Assembly: GCA_023238725.1 (NCBI GenBank)
Contig: CM041536.1
Span: 11,197,771-11,261,770 of the forward strand
Length of the DNA stretch: 64,000 nt
From: Scortum barcoo
Lineage: Eukaryota; Chordata; Actinopteri; Centrarchiformes; Terapontidae
Direction: 5' to 3'
The notes under the pieces were generated by a model. The model searched no databases, was not told where the DNA came from, and saw only the letters and a program-made list of their open reading frames with translations. The position numbers and the translations under genes are program-made. This document shows, in pieces, positions 31,841 to 45,019 of this stretch (within the stretch, counting starts at the first letter, position 1; the number at the start of each line of letters is the position of its first letter).

Positions 31841-32629
31841 TTTTCACCATGGCTTAGATCCATCAAATTAGTAAAACCTACAATATACATCTCAGATTAT
31901 TTGTTGTGGAAACATGTCATCATTGTTGAATATCTTGAGTTGCACTAATCGTGTGAATTAAGACTCTTTAAACTAACACAAAAATTTTTGACAGAGCTCC
32001 AGCTTTGTTCACAGCGGGGATATTTGTGCCTTGTGGGAGAATTTAACAGTTACAAAGACACTTTGACAAGTGAAGAAAACACGCAAGGGAGGAAAAGTAA
32101 ATAAAAGTCCCTCTGGTCTGTCACAACTGTTTTCCTTCTCATTGCTCTCTGCACAACACTAGAGCCGTTAATTTTTTCTCTTATTCATTTGTCAGCAGAT
32201 GTGATTGATTACTGCAATTTTCATAGTTCAGAAATAGACTGGAGACAAAACAACCGTTTTTTTGTTTAAGATTAAAGGTGGAGTCCAGGAGAGGCAGCAA
32301 GTCCTGATCGATCCAAACTCCATTCAGAAATCAACCATCTATAAATTATGTTTGCTCGTGGTCTTCTGTACAGATCTGCCAAAGCATGAATTCAGACTTT
32401 CATAAGAATCTGTATTATGATGTAGTTATTTTGGCATCCTTTCCATATGTTCATTACTAATAAATCACAGCAAAATCTGTTTATTTTTGGTTTCAGCCTA
32501 TTCGCAGGTTGTGTTTAGAGGTGAATAAACACAAATGATCAATCAAAATCACGCGAGTAATGCACAATGTTAGCATGAGTTAGCGTTGCTGGCTCGGTCC
32601 GACTCACTTTGTTTTTGACAACTGTACTT

Positions 32630-32960
32630 GATGTGAAGTGCAGACTATACCTTTAAACCACAAACACAAACTGATTTTTTTTTTTTTTTGGCCACTAGGG
32701 AGCAGAAAAACATCAAAACGAGCTCATGGAAGCTGAACTGCAAGTAGCCGCCTCCCATCCACCTGTAAAGGCTGTTCGGGCTAACACGATAGCAAACAAG
32801 TGCTAATACTCACATCCAGTAGACACAAAGCGGGTTAAACATTCATTTAGAGTCGTGTTTCTGGCCGCCTGATGACTGTAAGTTCAAGTTTAACTCTTAA
32901 TTTGTCTCGGTCGTTAGCTTGCTAGCTGTTTGAGGGCCCCACCTGTGACCTCACGGTGAC
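32630..32960. repeat. probable interspersed repeat carrying a CTCF-like site
   Basis: Contains a T15 run, GGCCACTAGGGAGCAG, and further on ACTCACATCCAGTAGACACA and TTAGCTTGCTAGCTGT. This order of segments resembles a repeat common in percomorph fish. Boundaries are guesses and no coding capacity is seen. Confidence 0.4.
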
Positions 32961-33299
32961 GTTACTGCGGAACGTAACGAAAAGAACGCTGACAGTTTGG
33001 TTGCTTAGTAACATTAACAGTAACAGGAAGTACACCGTTTGCTGTATCGATGAGGGATAAACAAAAAGTTTAAAGAGGCCACAAAAGAAGTCAGAAGTCA
33101 TGAGTTTATACAAAAGATGATGAAGGTAAAAAAAGAGCCGTATTTGTTTATTTCCACGCTTGCAGTGTGTTCTTTAGTTAGTCAATATTATCAACAACAA
33201 CAACTCACAGCAACACTTAGCCATCATGTGGTATTATTCCTATCATATACATGGAGCAGTTAAAATGATAAACCATATTAACTGAGAGCTCAGTCAATG

Positions 33300-33560
33300 C
33301 CAGGGATTTAGATAACTGCTTTTTGTTGTTTCATTGATTAATTTCTGATTTCTGTTATTTTAGATATCGGAAATTAAATATTCTTAGCGTAAGGAATTTT
33401 GGTCAAAGAAAACACACAATCTGAAGATGTCACCATGGGATCTGTGAAATTAAGATGGCTTTTATCTCTATTTCTGACTTTCTTTAGAATAAGAGAACAA
33501 TCTATCATTCACAAACATGATAGACAGGTTAATTAATGATTAAAAATTATCATTGCTTCA
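33300..33560. repeat. interspersed repeat of the GCTGCAAC family, copy 2 (degraded)
   Basis: Segments such as TTTCATTGATTAATTTCTG, AAGATGTCACCATGGGATC and TAATTAATGATTAAAAATTA align in order with the copies at 44684-45019 and 48920-49211. The ends are eroded. Confidence 0.4.
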
Positions 33561-36500
33561 TGTTATTGTGTCCCTGATGTTTTAAGAGGCATTTGAAGTC
33601 TTTTGAGATGGGTCTGATATGCAACCATATTGGCCTCTGTAATGTACCACATCTCTTCCTCCAGCCTGCAGATGCTCAGGACATCGGGCCGTCAGGCAAA
33701 GAAATGAACTGAAGAGGGGGGAGGGCTCAGCCAGGTTTACAACTCGGGCCTTCTCTCATTTGGGAGACACACACCTTCAGTTTTGGGTATGTAAATTGGC
33801 TGCGGGAATGTATTGCACTATAGGCTGGCCTGCTGAGCTTGATGGGGGGTGTGGACATGTTTGGACTGGGATTTCCCAGTCAGGGAAAACAGGTGTTACC
33901 CATTCACTCTTTTCTGGTCGCCCTCCATCATTTGACCTGGCTGCTCACAGGCGGGATATTTTAGCCGTCTTTCTCCACACCTCGCTCACGCTGTTCTGCT
34001 GGAGCTTGCTTTCACTCGTCTCTCTGTTGGTGTTCTTGCCACCTTTAATTTTATTCAGCTCCCTCTGCGGTTGCTTTCTCAAAGGCACACACCGAGTCTG
34101 GCTTAGATCTAGCGAATAGTAAGTCTTCACACAGACATCTTAAGTTCAGCAGTCGCAAATAGCAAATAGCTGGCTGATCCTTGGCTATCTCAAAATAGAA
34201 ATGCACAGCAGGGTGAGGTTCAGCACAAAACGACAACAAGAAAGAGCAGAAAAAAACAAAGTTTCAGGGGCTTAATGTGGCCTCATTATCTGGTTCTTGA
34301 CATTGTTCACAAACTACATGTTGGGTGTTTTTGTGATTTTTTTTCCAGCAGTTTACAGGTTAATTGAAAACAGTGCAGTTATTTCTGGGAAAGCCTGGCA
34401 ACACGCTGGCTTATATTTTAGGCCTACAAGCAATTCATCCTTATTCTAAAACTGTGACACTCACGTTAGACTTTTCTTAGAGCCTAACAACCACTTTAAA
34501 AATCTATAGATGCCTCTAACATATTTTTGTCATCTAGACTGAGGGATATAACTTTCAAAGTAGACATGTCAATAATGTACATTTCTTTGTTCGTTGTTGT
34601 GTGTGTCTGTGTTATGTGTTTGTTGTTCTATCCTAAATCAATAATTATTCACAATTTCAAGAAAATACTGTATATAAGACTTAATAAAACTGACTGACGC
34701 CCTTCAAACAGTCTTTTCAGCAGAACATGTGATTACAATTTCCCTCACAGGCTTATTAAGAAACACACTTTTAGACTTTGGCAATGTAGGAATACTTGTT
34801 AAGCTCAAGGTGAACCGAACAACAGCCAGCTGACTTCTTTTAGTTTCCCTGCCTCATTACCATATACTGGAGCTTGTTACAGTCACCTCAAATAAAAAGA
34901 GAAATTTGCGGTTCTATTTCCTGTGCCATATACGCAGAGGGCAATCAAGAATGGTCACCAAACAGTAAGCAGGTTAAGTGAATCGTAGCCACAGTGAATC
35001 ATAAATTTGGAAACCTGTACAGCATCCCACAAAACTACACATTCTTTTTTAACCAAGTGTAGAAAAAAAATTGTAGTAGTGTCTTTGGCTCCTATTTATT
35101 AGCTTTAAAGTTTTATCTATAACCTGCTCACTGAGGATTAAAAAACCCTGACATTCATACTTCTCTTTTTATCTTTATCTTATTATACAGTGTACCTCTC
35201 CTAAATGTCTAAAATGTAAAATGTTGAACGACAGATGGTCAGTTCAGTTTTCATCTTTGTATTGTATAGCCAAAGCTGAACATGAGAGCCAGCCATTGTC
35301 TAACTCACCACATGGGGGCGGTAGCGGTCCTACAACTCCTCCGTCCACTGCCTGTAAACGTGTATTTTCTCCCAAGCATGAACAAGACGTGACCTTTGTA
35401 TAGAGACTGTTTATGGCATACACATGACAGTGTCACCACCTATTCATTCATCATTATTTTATAGTACTTTGTCAGTATTTAAAAAATAGTAGACAGTGTG
35501 TGACATGTAGACATTTGCCTGATTTTCATGAATTGAAAATGATAAATTAATATTGCTGCTCACCACACAAGTATAACATTACGCCGTCTGCATGCGCGTG
35601 TTACATGGTGCCCTTTCGCTGACTCCGTAAACATTAACTCCAGTGCGCTGACTCTCAAGAGAGCTGAGATTTTTATCCTACAAACTCAAAAGTGTTGACT
35701 GAAGCAAATTTGACATGACTATAAGGCAGGACCCTCAAATTAAAACAGCCTGTCTCTGGTATTTTAGGCACATTTTGTGTTTGACCTGCTGATCAGAAAG
35801 AAAGCACCAGTAGCAGTCGGTATGTCAGAGACCCCCCCAAACCCCACCTCTTGCCAGCTCCTCCATTCCTTCCCATTTGAAGTGTCTGCAATGGTTCAGG
35901 TCAGGATCTCACTGAGTACTTAACAGCTGCTAAGTGTTACTGGTGGTCAGCACGAGTCAGCTCCTGATCCTGGTGGTTTACTCTCTCTAGCACGCCGAGG
36001 TGTGCGGCCCTCCTAGTGTCATCACAGTCATGCTTCTGCCTCCGGGATGGCGACGCTTGAATAAAAAATTAGGCCCTTGAAATCACACTGAAAGCAGCTG
36101 AATTTCAGAATCTGGTAAAAATCAACCTGATGCAGATATTGTGTGCTGACATATTGCAAGGATTTATTTCTGTCTGTTATATCATACACATTAAAGGATG
36201 CTTTCATTCCACTGAATACCAACATAAATGATTTATTCTGCTTGGAATCTGTTTATATGAATTGACAGTTTGTGGTAAAACATCTCTTAGAGCATCTTTG
36301 ATTGTGTCAGCATTTTCCATCTTAATTGTGGCCAACAGAACATCCTTGCAAAAGCTTTTGGATCCTCTCCATAGTAACAAATCTCAATGGAAGAACAGAC
36401 ATACATTGTTCTGATTATGTTACCAGTTACATGGCTAGGATTTGTAGTCTTCCTGCTGCCATTAGAGGAACTTGTGTAAAAGCCTGTAAAATAATGTTTG

Positions 36501-38700
36501 ATTTTTTTTTTGTTTTTTTTTTGTTGGGGGTCACTGCAAAGGATTGATGTTGTGGTATTTACCTCTTTGCTCCAGTGTAGTCTTGCACCACCACATCTCT
36601 TCTTTCCTCATAAAAATTCCTACCAGGAAAAAAGGGAGAAGAGAGCAAGGGATGGTGGGGGAGAGGTGGTGCTGAGGGGCTCCTTGTTCAGTTTGTTTTA
36701 GCCCCGTTTGGAGAGGAAACTTTCATTGCTTGATGATTTATGAGTGGTTAGACTCCCGGGGGAATTAGAGAGTCCTTTTTCGTGCATGTAATAACCCACC
36801 CCCTTAACATAAAACTTAGGTTTCTCCTTTGTGTTGTGTTTATCCAGTGTGAAAGGTGTTAGGTCCGGTGGGGAGCTGAAGGACCAGGAGAAGCCCCAGA
36901 AGGACCGTTCAACAGAAACCATACCAGGGCAGACGTTTCACATCTGCTGCGATGTGACCGCAAAACCCATTGTGAAAATGTGAGAATCCGAATGCACTCG
37001 ACAAAACACTTTGATGCACAGGACATGCTGTAAACTGAATAATGCTAAAGCCTTCTGTAGCAGACGTGCTGCTGCATCACAAAACAACTGAATTGTCCCA
37101 CAACTACGGAGTCTCATAGAACCAGTGGCCTCTGAGTCGAACGGGCAGCCCTTGTGACGCACAGTGCGGTGCCCATGACCCAGCATGAAACAGGAAGTGA
37201 GCTGGAAAGGCTAGAAAATGAGTCTGTAGGGATGAAGTCGTTTCTCAGGCTGAGCATCACCGCTGTCTCGAGAGATTGCTTGTGCTCCGTGACTCACTTG
37301 TGGAGCATGTGTTTTCAGTGTGTTTTCAGGATTTAGATGATGAGTACAAATAGATGGCCCAAGCTGTCCCGTGTGAGAAGACCACAAAGTGCTCTATGGT
37401 TACAAAGAAACAGAATAATGTTTAGCAGCCTGCCATCAGCCAAACGATAGTAACTGTATGAGGCCTCTATATTATTTCTCATTTGTTATCTCTGGGCTTT
37501 TTTTTTCACTTTCTCTGGTCCCCCTTTGTTTCTGTGTTGTGAAGTGTCCTCACAGTTGGAGGCTAATGCAGTGCTTAGTTCCTCATTGCACACCAGATTT
37601 TCTCAGCCTGTGGCCTTCGCCGTTATTTCTGCTTGTCAATCAGGTCCGGAGTGACCCGCCGCACATGAGTCCGTGAGAGGTCAACTGTTGTGTATGTCTG
37701 CCCTTTGAGCTCTTCAGCAGGAGGGCTCCTTGTGCAAATGCACCGAACAAGGCCTTTCTTGAGTGCACAATAAATCAGAAGGATGCTTCACCACCCCCAT
37801 ATTCACAAGATTCATAATTGGAAGCATATTGCCGAGTGGAGACAAAATGCCGCACTGGAGCAAAGAGGTTGAGGGGGTTAGAAACACAGCCTGATAACAA
37901 ACTTGAAGAGTGTGAGGAGGAAATGACTGGACAGGCTGCCGATTTCAGTGTTGACTCTTAAATTTCAAATGGCTGCACACAAGCAGAGAAAAAAAAATCG
38001 CATAATCAAGAGGGTGAGTCATTTCATGGCTACAGAATGCCAGCTGACAGTTGAAGCATGTTTTATCAGTCATATTATTTATGTTCCACCATTTGCAACT
38101 TGTAAATATGGAAAGAAAACCTCTTTTATAAGCGTAACCAATCTAGTCTTATGCGTAATGCTTCTGCAAATATGCACTTTTAAATGTGCCTGTTAGTTTA
38201 ACAGTGCAGCTGCCTTACAGCAGTACATGAGTGCTGATTTAACCCAGTAACCCAGTGGTTAGATCCACACCGTTCACCTCTCTCAGCATGCCCAAACCTT
38301 CACCCATGTGTCACTACCACTTTAAATCCTTTCCCTCTCTGTTTATGTTTGCATGTCAAAAAGCCACACTAGACATTTCCACACACCAATAAACTAGAGT
38401 TTTATTAGTGGGAGCCAGTGAATGATGTGAGCCATCGTGAGGCTGTCTCCATGGTTACAGACCACAGAGATGCCTGTCAGGCAGCTGGCAGGCCATCGGC
38501 TGTTTGGTGGCCACTGTCAGCTGATGGGAAAATGCAGGAGAGGCTGGAGGCCAACCACAGATAAACAAAGGAACCTAATACCTTCTCAGACATGGGGAGA
38601 TGCTCGTTTTTGATGACTCGCTTGGGGCTTGCGATGAGTTTCGATTCCAGCCTAGCACAGTGCCCGCTAATTGCAACAAGACTTTTCAGTTGTATTTTAC
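33561..38700. other. intergenic stretch, no gene seen
   Basis: No exon with domain similarity or paired splice sites on either strand. It lies between the convergent tspan18 and alx4 genes. Homopolymer runs (36506-36523) and generic AT-rich sequence only. Confidence 0.5.
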
Positions 38701-38792
38701 ACCAGGGGTTCCCACCATCTTTTTGTACCGCAGACTGTTTTCATATTGACAGTTTTGTCAAATATGCCTCGATGCCTGATGCCTGAACACTG

Positions 38793-39690
38793 AGCAGTGG
38801 AAGTGTTCTGATCCTACTTAAGTAAAAGTATTACTACCACACTTTGAAAATACCCCAATACAAGTAAAAGTCCTGCATTCAAAACTTACTTAAGTTTATG
38901 TACGCAAGTATTATCAGTATAATGCTCCCTGCCAGTGTTTTCTATTGTATGTGATGTTTTTGGCAGGATGATAGCACAGAATTTTGGACCTTGTACATAG
39001 GTAGTCTCTGAGGCCCCTCATGATTTTAAAATTATTATTACAAACCATTATGGTGAGTCCTTCTACACCTTTGGACCCTGTACATTAGTACCTTTTGTCC
39101 CCCTGTTCTTTGCCCCTGGCTTTTGGATTATTACATCATTATACAAATTGCATTCATTTATATGTTGCTTTTTACTGCTGTAGATGTTTAAGGTTGAGCT
39201 CATTACTACTACTTTTTCTACTGGGTAGTTTAATCTACAGCAGTGCATCATGGGCTGTAAGATCATATGTTTGTAGAGCCATTGTCCTGCAAGAATCATG
39301 TATCTCAAGTCAAGTTTTCAGCTGTTTTCAGCTTCTTGACAATGCATTTTCCAGCTGGTCCAAGGAGGATTTAAATAGTTTGTTTGGCTTAAGAAGTAGG
39401 AGAATTTTCTCAACCCACAAAGAAACATGTAACCCTTTGGTTTATCAGAAAAAATCATATTCAGAATCACCAGATCTGGAGAAACATGGTTGGACAAGAG
39501 GTTATGAAAAACTGTAATCTGAATAGTAACTAACACTGTCAAATGTACAAGAAGGGCAGATTGAATAGAGATATGACATTGCATATAATGAAAATACTCA
39601 AATAGAAGTACCTTGAACATGTACTTAAATACAGTACCATGTAAAGTAACGTAAATATAGTAAATATACTTTATACTATCAAACTATTTG
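38793..39690. mobile_element. non-autonomous hAT-like repeat (CAGTGG... end, TACTTAAGTAAAAGTA motifs)
   Basis: The left end has GCAGTGGAAGTGTTCTGATC, then CTTAAGTAAAAGTATTACTA and ACAAGTAAAAGTCCTGCATT. The right part has AGAAGTACCTTGAACATGTA and CTTAAATACAGTACC. This left-right pattern is characteristic of a very common teleost DNA element whose ends read CAGTGGTGGAA. Internal TGGGTAGTTTAATCTACAGC also fits. There is no transposase frame. Flanking CAGGGGTTCCCACC (38702) and GTCTGTGACTGGGGG (39944) could be ends of a second element. Confidence 0.6.
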
Positions 39691-39985
39691 TATTCTGTAT
39701 TTCATTGTGGTTACCTGCTAAATTGAAAAAAGACAAAACCTATCAGCAACACTCACATGGTGGCCTCACAAAGGGACTGGTTAGTGTAGAAATCAATATC
39801 TTGCTGCTGGGGTTGTGAAAGAGAGCGATGAGGAAGACGATACCAAGTTCAAGGTAATTACCACAAAAAAATAACAGCATTATTATTATTCAACAATTTT
39901 TTCCTCACAGCTACTTTGCAAAAATTTCTTACAACTTCAAGTACTGGTCTGTGACTGGGGGTTTCAAAACATCTGTTTTAAATGG

Positions 39986-42769
39986 TTTTTAAATATCTGA
40001 ATTGTATTTAAAAAAGGAGAGGATTACTTAGTTGAAAAAAAATGTCACACTGCTTCGTACATGTAAATAAGTAATCTAATAAGAACACACACACATCAGG
40101 TATGACCACTGCATTTTTGTAAATTTTACAACCTTGCAGATGTGCTCCACATCAATGAATTGAAATGAAACTGATTTCTCTGATAGAGCTGAGTCGTAGA
40201 TAAGTTGATAGGAAAGGCTGGCCCAGTGCCAGAGAGCCCATTAGAAGGAGCTCAGGGAGGTAAAGAGTCCATGCTCCTCTCTCAGTTAAACCTCCACTCT
40301 GATCTCACCTCTGAGCCAAGTCCTCCTCCTACACTTATCTCCCGTTGCCGACACAATTACCTGACACATCCTCTGACGCACAGATGCAGTGACATTCAGA
40401 TTTACATATTAGGTTTGGTTTATTTGTGTCAATCTGAGTTAAGTCCTAAAATGTGCACGTGATGCCCCAGCAATTTTAGCTCAGACGGTACCATCTTGTA
40501 TTATTGTCTGGCAAAGCTTGCTAAAAAAAACTGTACTACTACTTTCAGACCAGCAGTGCATCCATGCTGCATGTGATCGGTTTCTTATGTGTGTCAAACG
40601 TTAAGCTAAATGTGAGCTGTTTACTGGCGTTCTCGGGTTGTAATGAGGGACGTTTTACTGGACAAAGTGATGTATGTTGGGTTCCTTCCTCTTCAGCCGC
40701 CTGCTCCTCTCCACAAAGCCATGCTGAGGGGCTGCAGTGCTGACTTATGGCCACAGCAAGAGACTGCTTTGCCTTTTTATTTCCCTTAGGACAGCATCAA
40801 TATATCAAGCTTCTGCCGGCTCTTTTGATTTACGACAACATGTCGCTTGGAGTTTTTTGCACGAGGTAGACTTTTGGTTTCACAGCAGCAAACACGGCCT
40901 GTGTGAATTTACATGTCTGAGTCTGTTAGGAGAGTTTTTTTTTTTTTTTTTTTTTTACTGGTCAGCTTGTCGTTTTCCTTTGGCTCCCGTCCTCTTACAG
41001 TTGTCATAGGAGTCCCCTCATTGATCCAAAAGTGAGTGGAGAAATTTGATTTACAGTGCAAGCATCAGCTTTATTTTCAAACCAAAAGGATCATTTAACA
41101 GTGTAAGCCAAAATGTCAGCCCTAAAATATGACCTATAAGAGATTTTTTTGCTGAAAGCTGATATAAGCGATGATTTACAGCCTTGGCCTTGCTAACGCT
41201 GGCCCGTAATGAGCAGCTCAAGCATCCACTTGTTTATGGAGCAGGCTGATTGACAGGCCAACCAATGGAAAAATAAAGTAGTGAATGAGGAATTGGATCT
41301 GTCCCGTCTTTGCCATATCAACAGGGCCCTAATGTAGTGGGGTGAACTTTGAAGTGCCCTAATGGTCTTCATGGTCCCTTAACCATGCAGGCTTCTATTA
41401 AGGGTGTCAGTGGAGCCTGGCTGGAGCAGCGTGACCCATTAGGTTTAATGAGTGCTGTTCAGGGCACACTGGGCTGCTCTTCTTCCTCTCTGCGAGTGTT
41501 TATTTATGTCATTTACCCGCACTTCAGACAGAAGGGGAGTGTGGAAGCAGGGGGGATGTCTCTTCAACTAGAAGCCCTTTTTTTATCTGGGTTTCTGATT
41601 TCATCAGTCCTCTGACCACCGGACTCTGCGTCAGTAAGATGGTCTCACTGGGGTCATGTTGGGCACCTAAAACTTTAAATTTGCTCAGTGTGGAAATGTA
41701 GAGTGTGCATGGTGCATTGTGAAAGCACTGTAAAAAAATTAATTTATTATTATTATTATTATTAACACCATGATGGGCATAAAAGAGCAAAAGGCTATTG
41801 TGTGATAAAAATTTCCTTTTACATGTACATTCCTGCGTTGAAGCAGGTCCGGTTCTACCCTTCCTTTGCGGTCATATTGAAGATCTCCAATGCCTCGACC
41901 AGAGCTGGAGGCTTTAGCTGGTGACAGCAGGCTTCTCTTGAGTTTTCCCACTCTCGTGCGATCAGAGTGCTCCAGTTAAACTCTTGCACAACTGTGGAAA
42001 AGACAGCAATTGTTGCTGGGAGCAAACAGAAATGGGAGAGCTCCAACATTCTTTGTCGGGCAAAGACCACAGCGATGGCAAGATGTGAATTGGCACAGGT
42101 TATCTTTTTTTTTTTTTCCTGGCTCGGGCATTCCCCTTTGTCTTACGTGAGAGTTGTCCTAAGTGGTTGTGCCTTCTGTGGATGATATTCAGCACAAAGT
42201 TTGAAATAAAGGGTGGATTGATTACAGACATAGTTTTTGTTGTGTAGGAAAGAAGTTTTGAAGTGATTATAAATGTTTTTTTCTGAGGACTGTTTTGTTG
42301 CATGATTGAGCTCGTATTGCAAAAACAAAGAACATCTGTGTGAAACGATGTTGCATACTGTATTGCATGACAGCTTTCTCTCGCTCCGGCCGTAGCTGCA
42401 CTGTTAGCCAAAGACCACCTGGAGGTATTTAAGGCCCATTCAAACTATTAGACTTAACTTTGGGTCTAATGGCTTGGGCAGAGCATCCCATCTGGAAGCT
42501 GCTGATGCGAGAAAAAGAATGGGATCACATATCATCCACCTTCAACCACACACATTCATACTGAGTCAGTGGAGGGAATATTTCTATAGTTTTCAAATGC
42601 ATGTTGATCGTATTAAGCGCTTTATGTCATTACATATCAGTGTGCAAGTGTTGGTGTACATTCACTGGTCTTATTTTGTTGGTTAGTGGCTCAAAACTTT
42701 CAGTTTCAGATTTTTTTTCCCCAAGCATAATATCCAGAGTTACACATTGGCGGACATATCCATAATTAT
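39986..42769. other. intergenic stretch, no gene seen
   Basis: No supported exon. It contains a T21 run (about 40927-40947) and an ATT trinucleotide repeat (about 41743-41765). Confidence 0.5.
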
Positions 42770-42965
42770 GATCTATGAAAGGAATACTTTGACCTTTTGG
42801 GAAATTACTTTTTCTTCCTTTCTGTCCATAACCAGCAGCAAGTTAAGTTAGATTAGCATAAAGATGGGAAGTATTGGGGAACAGCTCGCCTGGCTCTTTA
42901 CAAAGGCAACAAAATCCACATACCAGCACCTCTAAATCTTACTAATTAACACATATTTATTTAAT
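42770..42965 (+). mobile_element. fragment of a teleost MITE (AAGCTAACCAGC family), copy 1
   Basis: Reads GAATACTTTGACCTTTTGGG, AACCAGCAGCAAGTTAAG, GATTAGCATAAAGATGGGAA, CGCCTGGCTCTTTACAAAGG and CCAGCACCTCTAAATCTTAC in that order. This corresponds to the left half of a common percomorph non-autonomous element. It stops before the palindromic centre that is present in the copy at about 56.4-56.9 kb. Confidence 0.55.
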
Positions 42966-44683
42966 ATGTAAAAAAAAAACTGTAACTATCAGATTGTGTT
43001 CTAACTCTTGACAAGGTTGACTTTTAAGGTTTTAACACTCAAAAACTCAGCCTGTATCCAAATTTGCTTCCCATTTACTATACAGTGCACTGAATTTTAC
43101 ACCATCTTATCTTTTATTTAAGTGGCTGAATTATGACTGTGAATATTAAATCAATGTATTTAATTAATTTATTGTTCAAACTAATTAGAAGATGTAATGA
43201 AAAAAGCTGTGTCTGTCACATGTACAATACTTTCTGGCTTACCTTAACATTACAGCTCTTTGTGACGCTACACCACTCTGCGATGATGCAGAATGACTGA
43301 TTCAGAAATGTCTGACATAACAATTTACAGTAAAGAAAGTGAAGTAAAAGTAAACTACTGAGTGTCATGTTAAATAGTCTGCTTCACAAGACTGCGTGTT
43401 TTGATGAGATTTGATTAACAGTGGCTTGACAACAAAAGAAAACAACCCAACAGTTATCATTAGATTTTGATTCAAATCTTGCTGACTCCTGATTGGAGTG
43501 TGTATGTGGCATTAACTTTTTCCAGCTGAGCTTTTTTGGGTTTCGAAGGCCTATAAAGAAGATGTCTGAACTCATTCAACTGTTGGAGATTCATTTATTT
43601 CAAAATCACTTCAAAACCATCATCAACAGAAACAGCAAGTTACTTCTGTACAAACGACCTCAAACGCGTCTCAGTGACGCTGTTCGTGGTGCGGATATAT
43701 ATTTGGACGGGACTGTGGGGACACATAAACCACACACCTCTGGCTTTAGCAAAGAGATCGCTGTCCTAGTGGAAGTCAAGAAAAAAAAAAAAACTTCTCC
43801 AACACTGTAAGTGCAATAATTTATTGCAATGGCACATTATATAAAGTCACAATCAGAAGTAGAAATACTTGATTAATATACAAAAAGCTGCTTAAAGCCA
43901 TAAGAAAATTAGAAAGCACTTTCATCCTCTGTAAAAGTCAAGAGCAACTCTTCAGAATAACACACTGAACATAATTTTACACTTCCTGACAATATTACTG
44001 TGATACTTCATTGGTTTATCTCTGGAGGTCCATTATTTGACAAATAAGCAAAACAAATGTACAAGCAAAAGAACAATATTATTAATATTGTTCACATTCA
44101 CACGATACAACATTATAACTATGGATTTCAATCGCTTTATTTCAGTAGTATCAACATGGACGGAGCTGCAGAGGAGTGGAGCACTGAGGGAGAACCAGCG
44201 GGGAGACAAAACACACAGTCAGCTTGACAAAGTAGGAATTCAGTCACACATGTAGTCATGCATAAATGAATGTTGACCGCATCCTGTTTTTATCTTCAAA
44301 TTTTGACAGTGATGTTTTTGATTTTAAATCCTCATATCCAGCAGAGTCTATATTAATTCAAAATGTTTGTCCTTTATTGAAGGAGTCGTTTCTTTTCATT
44401 TGATGCCATTTGTTTGATTATTGCCAATCTCTGTGTAGAGTATATAAACAGCATGAACACTCGTGTGCAAGCAATCATCATGTTGTCACCTAATTTACTT
44501 GCGTGTTGACAGGAGAGGGCTTGATGTGATGGCAACAACTATCTATTTTATTTTATACTTCACTCCAGGAACTTGGATGAAATTAGGAATTTTTAAATGT
44601 TTTTTCCTCCCTATGAAAAAAAGGAAAGCTTTGTAATTCTTTCCACAATTTGAAAGAGGAATTGTTGAATTGATACTGAACTC
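42966..44683. other. intergenic stretch, no gene seen
   Basis: A 105-codon open frame at 43493-43810 has no recognised domain, no splice context and a poly-lysine end from an A-run; I do not call it a gene. The rest is AT-rich and unremarkable. Confidence 0.45.
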
Positions 44684-45019
44684 TGAGCTGCAAAGATGGA
44701 TCAAAAGAAGATTAATCAACAACTGTATTTATCATTATTCAACCATTTCGAGTAATTATTCAAGCAATAAATACTGAATATTTTCTGGTTCCAGTCTGTC
44801 ATTTAGCTGCTTTTCTTTAGTTTCTGAAGTAATAAACTGATTTTTGGTTTTGAGCAGCAAAAATATTTGAAGACATCATGTCGGGTTTTTGCAGATTGTG
44901 GTCGTGAAAAATTTGGATTTTTTACTATTTTCTGTCATTTTATAAACCAAACAATAAATCGACCAGAAAAAATATCTGCGGATCAATCAATACTGAAAAT
45001 AGTCGTGAGTTGCAGTCCT
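44684..45019. repeat. interspersed repeat of the GCTGCAAC family, copy 3
   Basis: It starts GAGCTGCAAAGATGGATC and ends GTCGTGAGTTGCAGTCCT, giving roughly inverted GCTGCAA/TTGCAG ends. Inside are AATATTTTCTGGTTCCAG, TTTAGCTGCTTTTCTT and CTGTCATTTTATAAACCAAA, all typical of this teleost repeat. Confidence 0.6.

Noticed and set aside
43493..43810. 105-codon open frame with a lysine-rich end
   Set aside because: No recognisable domain or exon boundaries; the lysine end is an A-run.
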